Below are positions 41,336 through 51,794 of a stretch of DNA of 64,000 nucleotides, in pieces. Both the position numbers and the translations under genes were made by a program. Under the pieces are notes generated by a model. That model did not search any database and had not been told where the DNA came from. It worked only from the letters and a program-made list of their open reading frames with translations. Source of the DNA: Rattus norvegicus. Taxonomy: Eukaryota; Chordata; Mammalia; Rodentia; Muridae. The DNA is taken from NCBI RefSeq assembly GCF_036323735.1, contig NC_086026.1:72380039-72444038 (forward strand), given 5' to 3'. Numbering within the stretch: position 1 is the stretch's first letter; every line of letters starts with the position of its first letter.

Positions 41336-41580
41336 TGTCCTAGTTTTATTTCTGTTGCTGTGATAAAATAACCAGAACTTCAAAGCAAAACCGGAAAGAG
41401 TTGCTTTGGCTTAGAATTCTAGGTTATATTCCATTACTGTCGAGAAGTCAGAGGGGTAAGAGCTAGAGTAGTTTGTCATACTACATCCATGATCAAGAGC
41501 AAAAAGGAACAAAGACACACCCAGGCTGCCTGCTTTAGTCCAGCTTTTTTCACCTTATACATGACAAAGCCTACTCTAAG
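41336..41580 (-). mobile_element. Rodent LTR-like repeat, fragment
   Basis: TGTCCTAGTTTTATTTCTGT and TGCTGTGATAAAATAACCAG are the reverse 3' end of the same repeat type as at 42520 and 61120. Right part diverged. Confidence 0.5.
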
Positions 41581-41593
41581 CTGTGGGGGTGCT

Positions 41594-41782
41594 CTGGACT
41601 GGACAGTAGCTCATTAGTAGAGATTTTGCTTGGCATGCACAAGACTCTAGGTTTAAGCCACCGAACCATATAAAACCTGGCATGGTGATACACACTGTCA
41701 TTCCAGTTCTTAGGAGGTGGAGGCAGGAGGATCAGAAGTTGAAAGTTAGCTATGCATTTAGTCAAGGGCAGCCTGCCTAAAC
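41594..41782 (+). mobile_element. ID_B1 (B4-family) SINE
   Basis: GACAGTAGCTCATTAGTAGA (ID-like), CATGGTGATACACACTGTCA, GGAGGTGGAGGCAGGAGGAT (B1-like). Its tail is the following microsatellite. Confidence 0.75.
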
Positions 41783-41783
41783 T

Positions 41784-41818
<35 letters not shown>

Positions 41819-41893
41819 GAAAAAGGGGGGAGGGAGGGAGGGAGGGAGAAAGGAAGGAAGGAAGGAAGGAAGGAAGGAAGGAAGGAAGGAAGG
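41783..41893. repeat. (GAAA)n(GGAG)n(GGAA)n microsatellite
   Basis: Three purine tetranucleotide blocks in succession at a SINE 3' end. Confidence 0.96.
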
Positions 41894-41899
41894 GAAAAT

Positions 41900-42035
41900 C
41901 AGTGGTACTGTCATTGGGAAAATGCAGACCACAATTACAGTAAGAAATCATTTCACACCCATTCAAAACAAATAACAATTGTTGATGAGGATGTAGAGAA
42001 AATGAAACCCATATTCATTGCTGGTTGGAATGTAA
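41900..42035 (+). mobile_element. LINE-1 ORF2 fragment
   Basis: GGGAAAATGCAGACCACAAT, AATCATTTCACACCCATTCA and GTTGATGAGGATGTAGAGAA correspond to the ORF2 3' region in plus orientation. Confidence 0.75.
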
Positions 42036-42039
42036 CGGA

Positions 42040-42120
42040 TCTGCATGGATCAGTCCCAACACTCAGAAGGCTGAGACACTTAGAGTCAAGGCCCAACTGG
42101 GTTATATAGCAAGGCCTCAC
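42040..42120 (+). mobile_element. B1 fragment
   Basis: CAGTCCCAACACTCAGAAGG, CTGAGACACTTAGAGTCAAG, GGGTTATATAGCAAGGCC. Confidence 0.55.
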
Positions 42121-42891
42121 CCCAGCAGCTCTGTCTCCCAGTGAATTATTTTCCAAAAGAATGTTAACTCTTCAAAATTTATTCTAATCCCTCAAAAAAT
42201 TTTTTTGCTTATTTTAATACCAGAACTATTTTACCTAAGAAAATGTTTAAGTAGAAACTTCATCTTGTAAACTATAGAAGTGGAGGCAGGGGACATGTGT
42301 CCTTTTCCTTTACCCAAAAGTCCCTAAGTAACTGGATAGGTTTTTTTTTTATTTTAAAGATTTGTTTTAACTTTAATTATATGATGGTGGGTCCTGTGTA
42401 CATGAGTGGTTATCTTTGGAATCCAGAAGACTTCAGATGCCCTGGAGTTGAAGTCGCATGCCATTCTGAACTGCCATTGGTGGTGGGTCAGACTTGGGCA
42501 CTCTGCAAGAGCAGTACTCTCTTAGTCTGTTTTCTGTTGATATGATAAACACCCTGGCCAAAAGCAAATTGGTTTATTGGCTTATGCTGAGTCCTGCATG
42601 GTCCTAGTAGGAAAGGTGTGAAATAGTTCCCACCCCTGAAACAGGGCATGAGGCTTGTTGTATAAAAAACATTTTTTTTTACTTCATGTTCCTCCTTCGG
42701 GAAATATTCTCCCTGCCAAGGTTATTGGGGAATGTCCTCTCTGCCAAGATTAATGTTTCCATGATAATCAGAAATAGCACAAGTCTGGAAGGCAATGGTG
42801 TGTCTATGTCCTTAGCAAAAATGGTAAACACTTTGACTTTCAGGATAGCCCTTAAGGCTGTGGGAAAGAACTCTGAAAACATGAGTTCAAA

Positions 42892-42903
42892 AGTATATAA
42901 AAA
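42892..42903 (+). promoter_or_regulatory. Putative LTR TATA box
   Basis: GTATATAAAAAG within the solo LTR, about 390 bp upstream of the AATAAA signal. Activity unknown. Confidence 0.5.
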
Positions 42904-43287
42904 GAACTTTTCAACTATGCAAAATATAAAGATGCAATATGAATTATATGAGGGGCTTTGAGGACCTAAAAGAACAGAGGCAGCTGCACTATGAGTCAAC
43001 TTGTCAGAAAGCTACAAAGGCAGGCAGACTCCTGAGTTCAAGCTCAGCATGGGACAGAGCTAGTTTGGACCCAGGCCTGGTAGGAATGGTAATCTCAGGA
43101 CAAGATTCCACCCAAATAGTTTATTGTCTGTGCTTACAAAGGCAGGCAAAACTCTGAATTCATTTGCAATGTTTAAAAAAAAAGTGCTTGCTATCTGTTT
43201 CTAAGAATCAAAATGTGGGGTCATGAAATGCTGACTCCAGAGATAATCAAAAGGGATCCAGGAGTAAATAATTGAATTGATATGTAA

Positions 43288-43293
43288 ATAAAA
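43288..43293 (+). promoter_or_regulatory. Putative LTR polyadenylation signal
   Basis: AATAAA in the solo LTR, downstream of the TATA-like box, in the position expected for the R region. Confidence 0.55.
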
Positions 43294-44085
43294 GACTGGG
43301 CTTTGGTCTGCTATCTGAGCTATCTGGATCTGGATGAGCTATCTGGAGATCGCTAGAGAAAGCTGTCTCAAGCAGAGCATAGGCTATCAGCTTGCACCCA
43401 CAGTTGACTTCAAGTAGTTCTTTTTGCCATCCCCAAACACCCCTTTCTCAAGATTCCTCTCCAAGCTGAGACTGGTCCTTGGCCAGGCTTACTCATCCCT
43501 GGTCACACTCCGTCACTGAGGGGAGTCAAGGCAGGAAGTCAGGGCTGGAACCTGGAGGCAGGAACTGAAGAAGAACCACAGAAGAACCTGCTTATTGTCT
43601 CACTTCCCATGGCTTGTTTAGCCTGCTTTCTTATACAACCCCGGGACCACCTGACAGGCTGGCGTCACCCACAATAGACTGGGCCCTCCCACATCAATCA
43701 TCAATGAAGAACATGTCCCACAGCCTGGACTGGCCTACAGGTCCATATGATGGAGGTATTTTCTCTGTTTCCCTTTCTTGGGAAATGCTAGCTTATGTCA
43801 AGTTGACAAAACAAAGCAAAACAAAACCTAACCAAAGCATGCTCTTACCTGTTGAGCTACCTCTCCAGCCCCCTGGGTGGTTTCTGGAGTCACTAGCCCA
43901 GACCTTCTGGGTCCACAGTGCTCAGGCATCCGGTGTTGGCGGAATGCCTGGATGGACTGTGTACCTATTGGAATGATCACTGGTTGGTGGCCACACCAGA
44001 ACTTCAGTTCGATCTAAGGCCTTTGTGGAATTTTGCAGATCCTGCTGAGGTCAGCACTGGATGTCATTCTTTGAAATGTTGGCCA

Positions 44086-44480
44086 AAGCCCAGAGAACTG
44101 GCTCCGTAGGTAAAGGCTTTTGCTACCAAGCCTGACAACTTGAGTTCAGTCCCCAGATCAAAGCCTGAAAGGAGGGGCTGGAGAGATGGCTCAGCGGTTA
44201 AGAGCACCCGACTGCTCTTCCAGAGGTCCTGAGTTCAATTCCCAGCAACCACATGGTGGCTCACAACCATCTGTAAAGAGATCTGATGCCCTCTTCTGGT
44301 GTATCTGAAGACAGCTACAGTGTACTTATATACAATAAATAAATAAATCTTTAAAAAAAAAAAAAGCCTGAAAGGAGAGAACTGACTCACACAAGTTGTC
44401 CTCTGACCTCCATATACAAACTCTAGGATATGTGTGTGTGTGTACATTTACACACAAATTAAAAACATAATAAAAGGAAA
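44086..44480 (+). mobile_element. B3-type SINE interrupted by a B2
   Basis: Head GAGAACTGGCTCCGTAGGTA, GACAACTTGAGTTCAGTCCC; continues after the insert with ACACAAGTTGTCCTCTGACC and ATGTGTGTGTGTGTACATTT. Confidence 0.82.
44175..44362 (+). mobile_element. B2 SINE nested in B3
   Basis: GGGGCTGGAGAGATGGCTCA, GTCCTGAGTTCAATTCCCAG, CCCTCTTCTGGTGTATCTGA, tail AATAAATAAATAAATC. Perfect 15-bp TSD AAAGCCTGAAAGGAG at 44160-44174 and 44363-44377. Near-consensus, hence young. Confidence 0.97.
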
Positions 44481-44654
44481 AAAACAACTAAGTAACAAAA
44501 AGAAAAACAATGGTCAACTGATCCAATGAGAAAACTCCAGGGGACCAGGAAGGAGGAGGGTGTGGTATTTAAGGGGTGGGAACTCTGGAGCCAATCTCCC
44601 TGGCTTTGCCTACTGGATCCAAACTTAATAGCTACTTTCTAGAGTTCTAAAACT

Positions 44655-44775
44655 GTACATCAGGGATTAATAATGTTACATCTGGTATGGTGGTGCTGTG
44701 AGGGTTACGTGTGTTAATTGGTATAAAGTGCTTAGAACAATGCTTGGCACATAGAAGCCGTCAATAATTCATCTT
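44655..44775 (+). mobile_element. MIR SINE
   Basis: GCTGTGAGGGTTACGTGTGT, GTATAAAGTGCTTAGAACAA, TGCTTGGCACATAGAAGCCG: the MIR 3' part. Confidence 0.75.
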
Positions 44776-44954
44776 ACATCTATCCTAGAACGACAGTGGT
44801 CTCATCCATCATTTGACTTGGTGCTGTTAACCTAATGGTAGACCATTAAAGAGGTCAAAGAGATGCCCTAGCTGTGACATGCTCTTCACCCCAGCTTTTC
44901 CTACAGTAGCTGTGGCTCACACAGCCTTTCTCTCCAAAGCTGGCACAATTCAGG

Positions 44955-45158
44955 GCCCTTTTATTTTTTGTTTGAGAGGGAGGGGGGACATGCTTTGTGG
45001 CTATGGGTTCCCAAGGAGACCAAAAGAGGCCATCAGCTCCCTTGGAGTTAGAGTTATAGGTGGTTGTGAGAGACCCAAGGTGGGTACTTGGTGCCAAACT
45101 CTAGTCGTCTGGCAAAGCAGCAAGCTCTCTTGACAGCTGAGCCATCTCTCCAGCCTCA
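44955..45158 (-). mobile_element. B2 SINE, diverged
   Basis: GGTTGTGAGAGACCCAAGGT, CCAAACTCTAGTCGTCTGGC, ending GCTGAGCCATCTCTCCAGCC. Confidence 0.85.
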
Positions 45159-45427
45159 AAGATAACCAGGACAGCAGCCTCTACTTTCATGTGCTGTTCT
45201 TACAGGCCTGTGTGCCACTGCACCCAGGTTCTATGGCTCCACGCCCAGACTCCCCGCTTGTTTCCGGTACATTTCTTTGATCTACATAAGGTCAGCGGCC
45301 ACACCATGTCTTCTGGAGGTTTGCATCTTGGGCTTTCTGAACTGCCTTTTTGAAGTTGAACCTCCTACTCCATTGGACTTTGTATTTTCCTTTTAAAACT
45401 GCTGAATCCTCTTCAAAGGGAGGGCCA

Positions 45428-45631
45428 GTTTTTATTTGTTTGTTTTTTGTTTGTTTGTTTTAAACTTATTTTATGTATGAGTACACTGTTGCTATCTTCA
45501 GACACACCAGAAGAAGGCATCGGATCCCATTACAGATGGTTGTGAGCCACCATGTGGTTGCTGGGAATTGAACTCAGGACCTCTGGAAGAGCAGTCAGTG
45601 CTTTTAACCACTGAGCCATCTCTCCAGCCCC
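45428..45631 (-). mobile_element. B2 SINE
   Basis: TTTGTTTG-rich tail, CTATCTTCAGACACACCAGA, GTTGTGAGCCACCATGTGGT, GAACTCAGGACCTCTGGAAG, ending CATCTCTCCAGCCCC. Confidence 0.95.
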
Positions 45632-46479
45632 GTTTTTTGTTTTCTTTCTTGTAGCACTGGCTACTGAATTCAGACCCTGTCCCCTAGACAGGTGCTTTGT
45701 GGCCGAGTCCCCACCTCTGCGTTCCCTTTTGTCTTCTGACTTTGGTTATGGGTTCTTTGCCACCCAGAGCTTTAAATGGTTTGTGGAGTCACACATATAT
45801 TCATTCCCCCTTTGTAGCTTCTGCATTTCTTCTCTTCTCATTCTCCTGGTCCTAAGCTAAGCTCTTGGGCGCACTCCCCGGGAGACAGCAGTTGCTATCC
45901 TTGAACCTGGTTCTGCCTCCCAGGCCAGCACCTTGGGTTTTTAATCTATCAACACAGTATAATAATGCCTGGGGCTGAGAGATATTACATTGTCTCAGAA
46001 GAACAGGAAGAAAGGAACAGAGGTGGGGACTATCTGGAAGGCTATGCAAGGAGGAGGTGGGAGCTTGTTGTTGGCGCTGAAGGATGAGAGAGTAAAGATA
46101 AGGAGGAATTCCATGACCTTGAACCAACCATCTGGAATTCCTGCCAGCTCTTACTAAGTAGGGGTTTTAGAGCAACAATGGCTTGGAAATGAATTCTGTT
46201 CAATTCTTCCCCCACCAAACCCCATTTTAATCTTTATAAGTCCTATGAGAAGCCATTCCCTCCCATATCTGAGAGTCGACATAAAAACTTACTGCCAGAC
46301 TAGAAGTGACGGGAAAAGACATTGGAAAATAGGACGTCAACTCTAAAGAATGTCTCATCTGTGTGAATTTTAATATATGTACCAGGCGCCAGAGATCAAA
46401 TATGCAACATACATATGTATATATGAAAGTTAGGGTGCTTTAGCTGGTGTCTGCTGTCACCGTTTTCCTTCATTCATTC
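45632..46479. other. Single-copy-looking sequence
   Basis: About 850 bp without a recognised repeat or exon; a 91-codon minus-strand frame (45852-46127) is unassigned. Confidence 0.35.
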
Positions 46480-46613
46480 CTTGTTTTTTGTTTGTTTGTT
46501 TTGCTTGTTTGTCCTTCGAGACTTGGTATCACCATGTAACCTGAGCTGGTCTTGATTCACCTGCCTCAGCTTCCTAAGTAATGGATACATGTGTGTGCAG
46601 CCACTGCTGGCTT
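46480..46613 (-). mobile_element. B1 SINE, diverged
   Basis: TTTTGTTTGTTTGTTTTG tail, ACCATGTAACCTGAGCTGGT, CACCTGCCTCAGCTTCCTAA. Confidence 0.72.
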
Positions 46614-46634
46614 ATTTCACCTCATCTCCTTCCG

Positions 46635-46870
46635 GTTTTGTTCTGTTTGTTTTGTTTTTGTTTGTTTGAGACAAGCTCAGCTTGCACCCAAACTCACTCT
46701 GTGGTCAACGATGGCCTTGACTTCAGATCTCCTCTCTCCACCCGCTGAGTGTTGCGGACAGACCAGCACCACCACGTCTGGTTTATGTGGCACCCGCACC
46801 CGGGATTGGACGCAGGACTTCTTGAATGCCGGGCATGCGCTTCACTGGCTGGGCCAAACCACTGGTGTGC
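46635..46870 (-). mobile_element. B4-family SINE
   Basis: TTTTGTTTTTGTTTGTTTGA, GGTCAACGATGGCCTTGACT, then ACCCGGGATTGGACGCAGGA, GCATGCGCTTCACTGGCTGG (tRNA-like complement). Overlapping plus-strand frames (134 and 145 codons) are by-products. Confidence 0.68.
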
Positions 46871-47215
46871 TTTTGGGGCATCTCGTGAGCTGTCAATCTG
46901 TAGTCAACCGTTCTTGGCTGTGCTCGTGCATCCACTCCATGGTGGCAGAGTCAAAAGCCCAGCGCTCCTCAGGAGGAACTCCACCCACCCACTAAGGTCC
47001 CAGGAGGGAAATAAACTGCTTTTCAGTGCTGACTCCTTCTGGCAGCAAGCACAGCTACAAGATTTGTCATCTGTCTTCGCGGTCCCCCTGATGCTGTTAC
47101 AGAGAGAGAGAGTGGAAGATGAAACAACACTGACAACCATTAGTCAAATGTTATCACTCAACCAACACTTACCCACTCTTTTCTAAACAACAAAAATTAT
47201 CATTGAAGATACGAC
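46871..47215. other. Unassigned
   Basis: About 345 bp with no supported feature. Confidence 0.3.
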
Positions 47216-47219
47216 TCCA

Positions 47220-47371
47220 AAAAGCAGACCAGCGAGAAGGCTCAGGGAGGAAGGGCACTTGTTACCAAGCCTAACAACCAAAGATCACCCCTAGAACTCA
47301 CAGAATGGAAGGAGAGAACTCGTGCAAGTTATCCTCTTACATCCACACCAATGCCATGATACAGGTGTGCA

Positions 47372-47403
<32 letters not shown>

Positions 47404-47430
47404 TAAATAAAATGTAAGGAGTAAAAAGAA
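47220..47430 (+). mobile_element. B3 SINE with (CA)n
   Basis: GACCAGCGAGAAGGCTCAGG, GGAAGGAGAGAACTCGTGCA, CA run 47371-47396, then ACTAAATAAAATGTAAGGAG. Confidence 0.83.
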
Positions 47431-47809
47431 TTCAAGACACTACCTATTGGAGTCATTTAGTGTTAGGCAAGTCTTGGGGCTCAGGATGAGTGTGAGCCCT
47501 AATGATGGATGCTGAAGGCTCTACTCAGTAGATAAAAATGGTTTGACTTTTATTACTAATCTGTCATCACCCTCCCTCATTCCATTGACAAAAATCATCC
47601 CACAGGCCAACTCGTGTCATCTGCGTGCAGGCCTCAGCCTTCTGGGCTGGCTCAGCAGCTACCCCAGACATTTCGAGGACTCGAGTGTAGGATGTGTTCC
47701 TGGCATATGCTGGGCGTCTGGAAGTCAGACCACGTGCTTCTGCTGTACACCCATCATCCTCACTGGCAATGGGATAGCATGGCTTCAATCTGTCATGTCC
47801 CTGTGGTGA
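47431..47809. other. Unassigned
   Basis: No recognised repeat or gene in about 380 bp. Confidence 0.3.
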
Positions 47810-48430
47810 ATGAAGACTTGGTTCCAGCTGGGGGTGCTACTGAGAAGGGATTACCTAGGAGGAGATTCTGTATTATTACATAGCGAGGACTCCAGCTGGG
47901 AAGTGTATAGCTGAATAGACTATTAGAACGTGGGGCCTGGCTGGAGAAACTAGGGTACTGTGGGGGGTGTCTCCAAGGGATATATCTTCTCCCTGAGCCC
48001 TGGGCCTCTTCTATCTTTCCTGTATCCTGGATATCATGAGATGCACAGTCTTGTTCCACCTTGAGCTACCAGAATGTTCTGCTTCACCTTCTGCCCCAAA
48101 GTAGTCGAAGCCATGAGCCAAACAAATCTTTTTTTTTAAATGTATTTATTTTATTTATATGAGTACACTGTAGCTGTCTTCAGACACACCAGAAGAGGGC
48201 ATCAGATCCCATTACAAAGGGTTGTGGGCCACATGTGGTTGCTGGGATTTGAACTCAGCACCTTTGGAAGAGCAGTCAGTGCTCTTAACCACTGAGCCAT
48301 CTCTCCAGCCCGAGCCAAAACAAATCTTATTTTAAATCATTTCTCTCAGATGTTTTAAACAGTAACAACACCAACTAACTTAAAACCGTATTTGCAACAG
48401 CTATGGGAATTTGGACCTACAGGTACCTGC
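47810..48430 (+). mobile_element. Possible LTR-like repeat interrupted by a B2
   Basis: The 3' part (CCATGAGCCAAACAAATCTT, then CATTTCTCTCAGATGTTTTA and AACACCAACTAACT) resembles the end of a rodent LTR-type repeat. Left limit unclear. Confidence 0.35.
48131..48311 (-). mobile_element. B2 SINE
   Basis: TTTTTTTAAATGTATTTATT, CTGTAGCTGTCTTCAGACAC, GAGGGCATCAGATCCCATTA, ending CATCTCTCCAGCCC. TSD GAGCCAAACAAATCTT (48115-48130) against GAGCCAAAACAAATCTT (48312-48328), one indel. Confidence 0.94.
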
Positions 48431-48476
48431 ACTGTTCCAAGTGGTCTTCATCGATGAACCCTTTCCATGACCATTT

Positions 48477-48815
48477 GTGGTTTGAATGCGGAACTGGAAC
48501 ATCTCTCATAGGCTCATGAGTTAGAACAAGAATGGGTTCCCAGGTGGTGGAAATGTTCTGTGAAATCTTGGGGAGGTGAGGCTTAGCTGGAAGAAGTGGT
48601 TTGTGGAGATGAGTGGCAACACTGAAGGCAACAGCCTAGCCTTGCTTTTGGTCCCCGTGCTCTGCTGATCCACCAAGACATCAAACCAACAACCTTCTCC
48701 AAAGCACAGAAGCATCCTACGTTCCTGATGCCCTCTCGGCATTGCTGATTCTCAGTATTTAGGTTTTGAGCCATGCATATGTATCGACTCCTCAATAAAA
48801 ATAATAAACACATTT
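48477..48815 (+). mobile_element. Rodent MaLR/ERVL-type LTR-like repeat
   Basis: TGGTTTGAATGCGGAACTGG, CTCATAGGCTCATGAGTTAG, GGTTCCCAGGTGGTGGAAAT and GGGGAGGTGAGGCTTAGCTG follow a familiar rodent LTR consensus. AATAAA occurs near 48794. Subfamily not assigned. Confidence 0.5.
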
Positions 48816-48828
48816 TAAATTGAATGAA

Positions 48829-48987
48829 GGGGCTGGAGAGATGACTCAGCGGTTAAGAGCACTGACTGCTCTTCCAGAGATCCTGAGTTCAATTCCCAGC
48901 AACCACATGGTGGCTCACAACCATCTGTAATGGGATCTGATGCCCTCTTCTGATGTCTGAAGACAGTGACAGTGTACTCATATAAAT
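48829..48987 (+). mobile_element. B2 SINE
   Basis: GGGGCTGGAGAGATGACTCA, ATCCTGAGTTCAATTCCCAG, CAACCATCTGTAATGGGATC, CTGAAGACAGTGACAGTGTA. Confidence 0.95.
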
Positions 48988-48989
48988 AA

Positions 48990-49038
<49 letters not shown>
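48988..49038. repeat. (AAT)n microsatellite in B2 tail
   Basis: About 16 AAT units directly after ATAAATAAA of the B2 tail. Confidence 0.97.
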
Positions 49039-49235
49039 GAGTGCGTGCGCTCTTCTGGAGGACTTGAGTTCAGTTCCCACTATCCACCCATGCCAGGCAG
49101 CTTATAACCACTTGTAACTCCAGCTCCAGGGGATCTGACGCTCTTCTGGCCTCTGCGTGTAGCTCACCCGCACATACCCCACACACAGATGTACTCATAA
49201 TTAAAAGTAAAAATAAAATCAAAGAAAGAATTTAA
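49039..49235 (+). mobile_element. B2/B3 SINE, 5'-truncated
   Basis: GCTCTTCTGGAGGACTTGAG, TTCAGTTCCCACTATCCACC, GTAACTCCAGCTCCAGGGGA, TAAAAGTAAAAATAAAATC tail. Confidence 0.83.
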
Positions 49236-49489
49236 TTTAAAAAGTCTTCTGGAGCAAATATGGAGGGTGTTAAGCATTGTCAAGAATAAAGAGTTCTCCT
49301 CACCGACTTCCTGCCATTAGCTAAGCAAAGACATGGAAATCACCAAGGGTCTTTTCAACTTGGTTGCTGGGAAGCAGGGAACTAAGCCAGCACTTAGCTC
49401 TTAGCCCTCTGTTTATGTAGATCTCTAGCAGACTCTCCCACAGTTTCAGCCCACACTTAGATTTGCTAAAACCCATTCTAATGCTTTGT

Positions 49490-49680
49490 GAGGTGAGGCT
49501 GCTGCTCTTCCAGAGGACCTGGGTCAGGTTCCCAGTAGCCATACTGGTGGTTCACAGCCCCCTGTATCTCAGTGCCAAGGGATCCATCTGGACTCTGCTA
49601 CCTGAACTCACCATGTATGTCCACATGTACAGACGTACGCACATGCAGAAAATTTTAAAATAAACTTTTAAAAAGAAGAA
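49490..49680 (+). mobile_element. B2/B3 SINE, 5'-truncated
   Basis: CTGCTCTTCCAGAGGACCTG, GGTCAGGTTCCCAGTAGCCA, GGTGGTTCACAGCCCCCTGT, A-rich end near 49655. Confidence 0.82.
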
Positions 49681-50079
49681 TACATTTGCAAGTGCCTATT
49701 GCAATGTCTTTACCTGTAGATAGCCTTTGACTCAGGAGTTATTCCTCTAGCAGTTTGTCCTCCAGAAATGATTGAAAAGATTTGGCTGCCCACTATAAAC
49801 AGTAGTTAAAACATTGTAGCAAAACTGACTGTTCATTGACAGGGTGTGGCCAGCTGCTGTAGTTGGAGACGGGGTGATATATCTCAGGCTTTACACTGTT
49901 CATTTTCCAGTCTCCGTGTCCTGAGTGCTGGGATTATAGTGTGCTCCACCAGGCCTCAACTATGCAGCGTGGGGGACAAAACCCAGGCATTCCTGAGGAC
50001 GCCCGGCCTGGTTAGGTACAGTTTGCTAAAATGTTCAATAGCTAAAGAGAGTAAGTTAGAACCACACCTCCTCCCTCTG

Positions 50080-50390
50080 CTTCCAGTTGCTATGACAACT
50101 ACCCAAACTGGGTAATCTGTGAAGAGTAGAGGTGTATTTGGCTCAGCGTTCTGAGGATCGAGCAATCCAAAACCATCTTCTTGGCTTTGGGAAGCCTGTG
50201 CTATGCTATAACATAGAGGAAGGCCCACATGGTGGCACGGGGCAAGTGAACTGGGACAGGTTTCTCTTCCCTTTTTAACAAAGTCAGCATGGGGTCCCAC
50301 CCTTCCTTCTGACCTCATCTAATCCCAATTACTTCCTTCAAACGCCATAAACATATGAATTAAGGGGTTAAATGTCCAATACAGAAATGT
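50080..50390 (-). mobile_element. MaLR LTR (MST/MLT1 type)
   Basis: GTTGCTATGACAACTACCCA with AACTGGGTAATCTGTGAAGA, CCACATGGTGGCACGGGGCA, GACCTCATCTAATCCCAATT and CATATGAATTAAGGGG follow the reverse complement of mammalian MST/MLT1 LTRs end to end. Confidence 0.72.
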
Positions 50391-50519
50391 TTATGGGATG
50401 TACTCACACCAGAGTGAGCTAACTACATTGACTGACAAAAAAGAGAAAAGCCACTCTCAAACCGGTCCTCCCTCAGGACCCTTTCTCTGTTTTGTACATA
50501 TATGTCTATGTATTTATCA

Positions 50520-50715
50520 TTTACTTATTTACTCATTGATTGATTGATTGTGTTTATGTGTGTGTGTGAACACATATGCCATAGAGTGATGTGGAGGTCA
50601 GAGGTCAGAAGTCAGAGGTCAATTTTCTTCTACCATGTGGATTCCCAAAATGGAACTCAGGTCACCAGGCTTAGCAGCAAGTACATTCATGCATTAATTC
50701 AACTCTCTGGTCCCT
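50520..50715 (-). mobile_element. B3 SINE
   Basis: ATTGATTGATTG tail, GATGTGGAGGTCAGAGGTCA, AACTCAGGTCACCAGGCTTA, GCAGCAAGTACATTCATGCA. Confidence 0.8.
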
Positions 50716-50747
50716 GTCAGGACTTGTTTTGGATCTTTTAAAAGCAA

Positions 50748-50748
50748 T

Positions 50749-50777
<29 letters not shown>
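50748..50777. repeat. (TTA)n microsatellite
   Basis: About nine TTA units. Confidence 0.96.
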
Positions 50778-50779
<2 letters not shown>

Positions 50780-51633
50780 ACCTATGAATTTCAGTTTGTG
50801 TTGTCTGTATACTTTTTTGTATGGGCCATCTACTGGGGCATGGTCCACCTATCAAGAGCCATGACAGTAAAGAAAACCGACTCCCGGGAAGCCATGAACT
50901 GTGCCCTGCTCCACATTTGGGGCGGGGCCTTTTTTCAGATTCTTCTAACTTACTAAAGATTTCAGTGTGCTCTGTCTGGGAAGGTTTTGTCCATCAGCAT
51001 TTGCAATTTTAGAAATGAAAGCAGAGATATATTTCAAAATGTGTATGTATTCAGTGATTAAAATAAGAAATGAGTTCTTTACATTGCAACCTAAATCAGG
51101 TCTTTTTAAATACAAGTTAACATAGCTCAGTGCGAAGACGGCGCAAGGCCACATTGTTGCAAGTGTGTTTTAATCTGTGGCTTCACAGAAGGCAAGTGGA
51201 CTCTGCAGTCTACATCTGCTCCATTCTGCTGCAATGTGCTGTTCCGGTTGAGGTAAAGGAAGAAATCTGGCTTCACACAGATAGGGAGCCAGAAAGGGGG
51301 AGATTTTTTATACTTTTTATAGATTCTTGGGGACACTTCCTGGGTTGTTTACCTAACTTGACAAGCAATATGTTCTCCAAGGTCAGTGACAATGTAGATT
51401 CTAGTCTGTATCCTGGAAATGTTCATCCAATTTTATCAAAATATTACAATTTATCTCCTGCTTTGAAGAACTTGTTCATACTCCTATGATTTTGTAACTC
51501 TATGTCTTGAACACTGAGTTACATAGGATGAATATTAACACATTGTTACTGACATAACACATCAGCACAGGAGAGCTCCCTCAGTGAACTGCTTGTTGTG
51601 TCAAGGGCTTCAGCTTCGCCCTTGGCGCTCATG
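50778..51633. other. Single-copy-looking sequence
   Basis: About 855 bp; no repeat recognised. The 119-codon plus-strand frame at 51130-51489 has no recognisable domain and no splice or promoter support. Confidence 0.4.
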
Positions 51634-51649
51634 TGAAAATGTTTTTTAT

Positions 51650-51762
51650 TTTTAATTTAAAAAAATGATATTTGAGTTTTTTGTTTGTTTGAATCAGGGT
51701 TTCTACCTGCCTCTGCCTCCCAAGTGCTTGGGCTAAAGGCATGTACCACTACTGCCCAGCTA
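51650..51762 (-). mobile_element. B1 SINE, internally deleted, with TSD
   Basis: TTTTTTGTTTGTTTGAATCA, GGGTTTCTACCTGCCTCTGC (central block missing), GCTTGGGCTAAAGGCATGTA. Perfect 16-bp TSD TGAAAATGTTTTTTAT at 51634-51649 and 51763-51778. Confidence 0.94.
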
Positions 51763-51794
51763 TGAAAATGTTTTTTATACATGAATATTAAGGA

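Larger units (their letters stand above)
42585..43485 (+). mobile_element. Solo LTR, probable class II (ERVK) endogenous retrovirus
   Basis: A 901-bp block starting TG and ending CA, flanked by a perfect 6-bp TSD GGCTTA at 42579-42584 and 43486-43491. It has a TATA-like GTATATAAAAAG (about 42892) and AATAAA at 43288-43293 followed by GACTGGGCTTTGG. A 6-bp TSD is usual for ERVK elements. No internal gag/pol/env region is present, so it is a solo LTR left by recombination. Confidence 0.8.
42520..43839 (-). mobile_element. Rodent LTR-like repeat (level 2), interrupted
   Basis: Left part 42520-42584 (TCTTAGTCTGTTTTCTGTTG, CACCCTGGCCAAAAGCAAAT) and right part 43492-43839 (CACTGAGGGGAGTCAAGGCA, GGAACCTGGAGGCAGGAACT, TTGACAAAACAAAGC). 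Flanked by TACTC (42515-42519) and TGCTC (43840-43844), a 5-bp TSD with one change; the B2 consensus has TGCTC there. The complement has TG...CA-like ends. Family name uncertain. Confidence 0.75.
42335..43872 (-). mobile_element. B2 SINE split by a nested LTR stack
   Basis: Left part 42335-42519 (AAAGATTTGTTTTAACTTTA, CATTCTGAACTGCCATTGGT, CACTCTGCAAGAGCAGTACT) and right part 43840-43872 (TGCTCTTACCTGTTGAGCTA, CCTCTCCAGCCCC) make one reverse B2 once the insert is removed. Confidence 0.85.

Noticed and set aside
42617..43507. Alternative solo-LTR limits TGTGA...TCACA
   Set aside because: The ends form a neat inverted repeat, but the flanking bases (GAAAGG and CTCCGT) do not match. The 42585-43485 limits give a perfect 6-bp TSD and restore the host repeat with about the expected spacing.
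46591..47186. 134- and 145-codon overlapping frames
   Set aside because: They run through a reverse B4 SINE and have no family resemblance.
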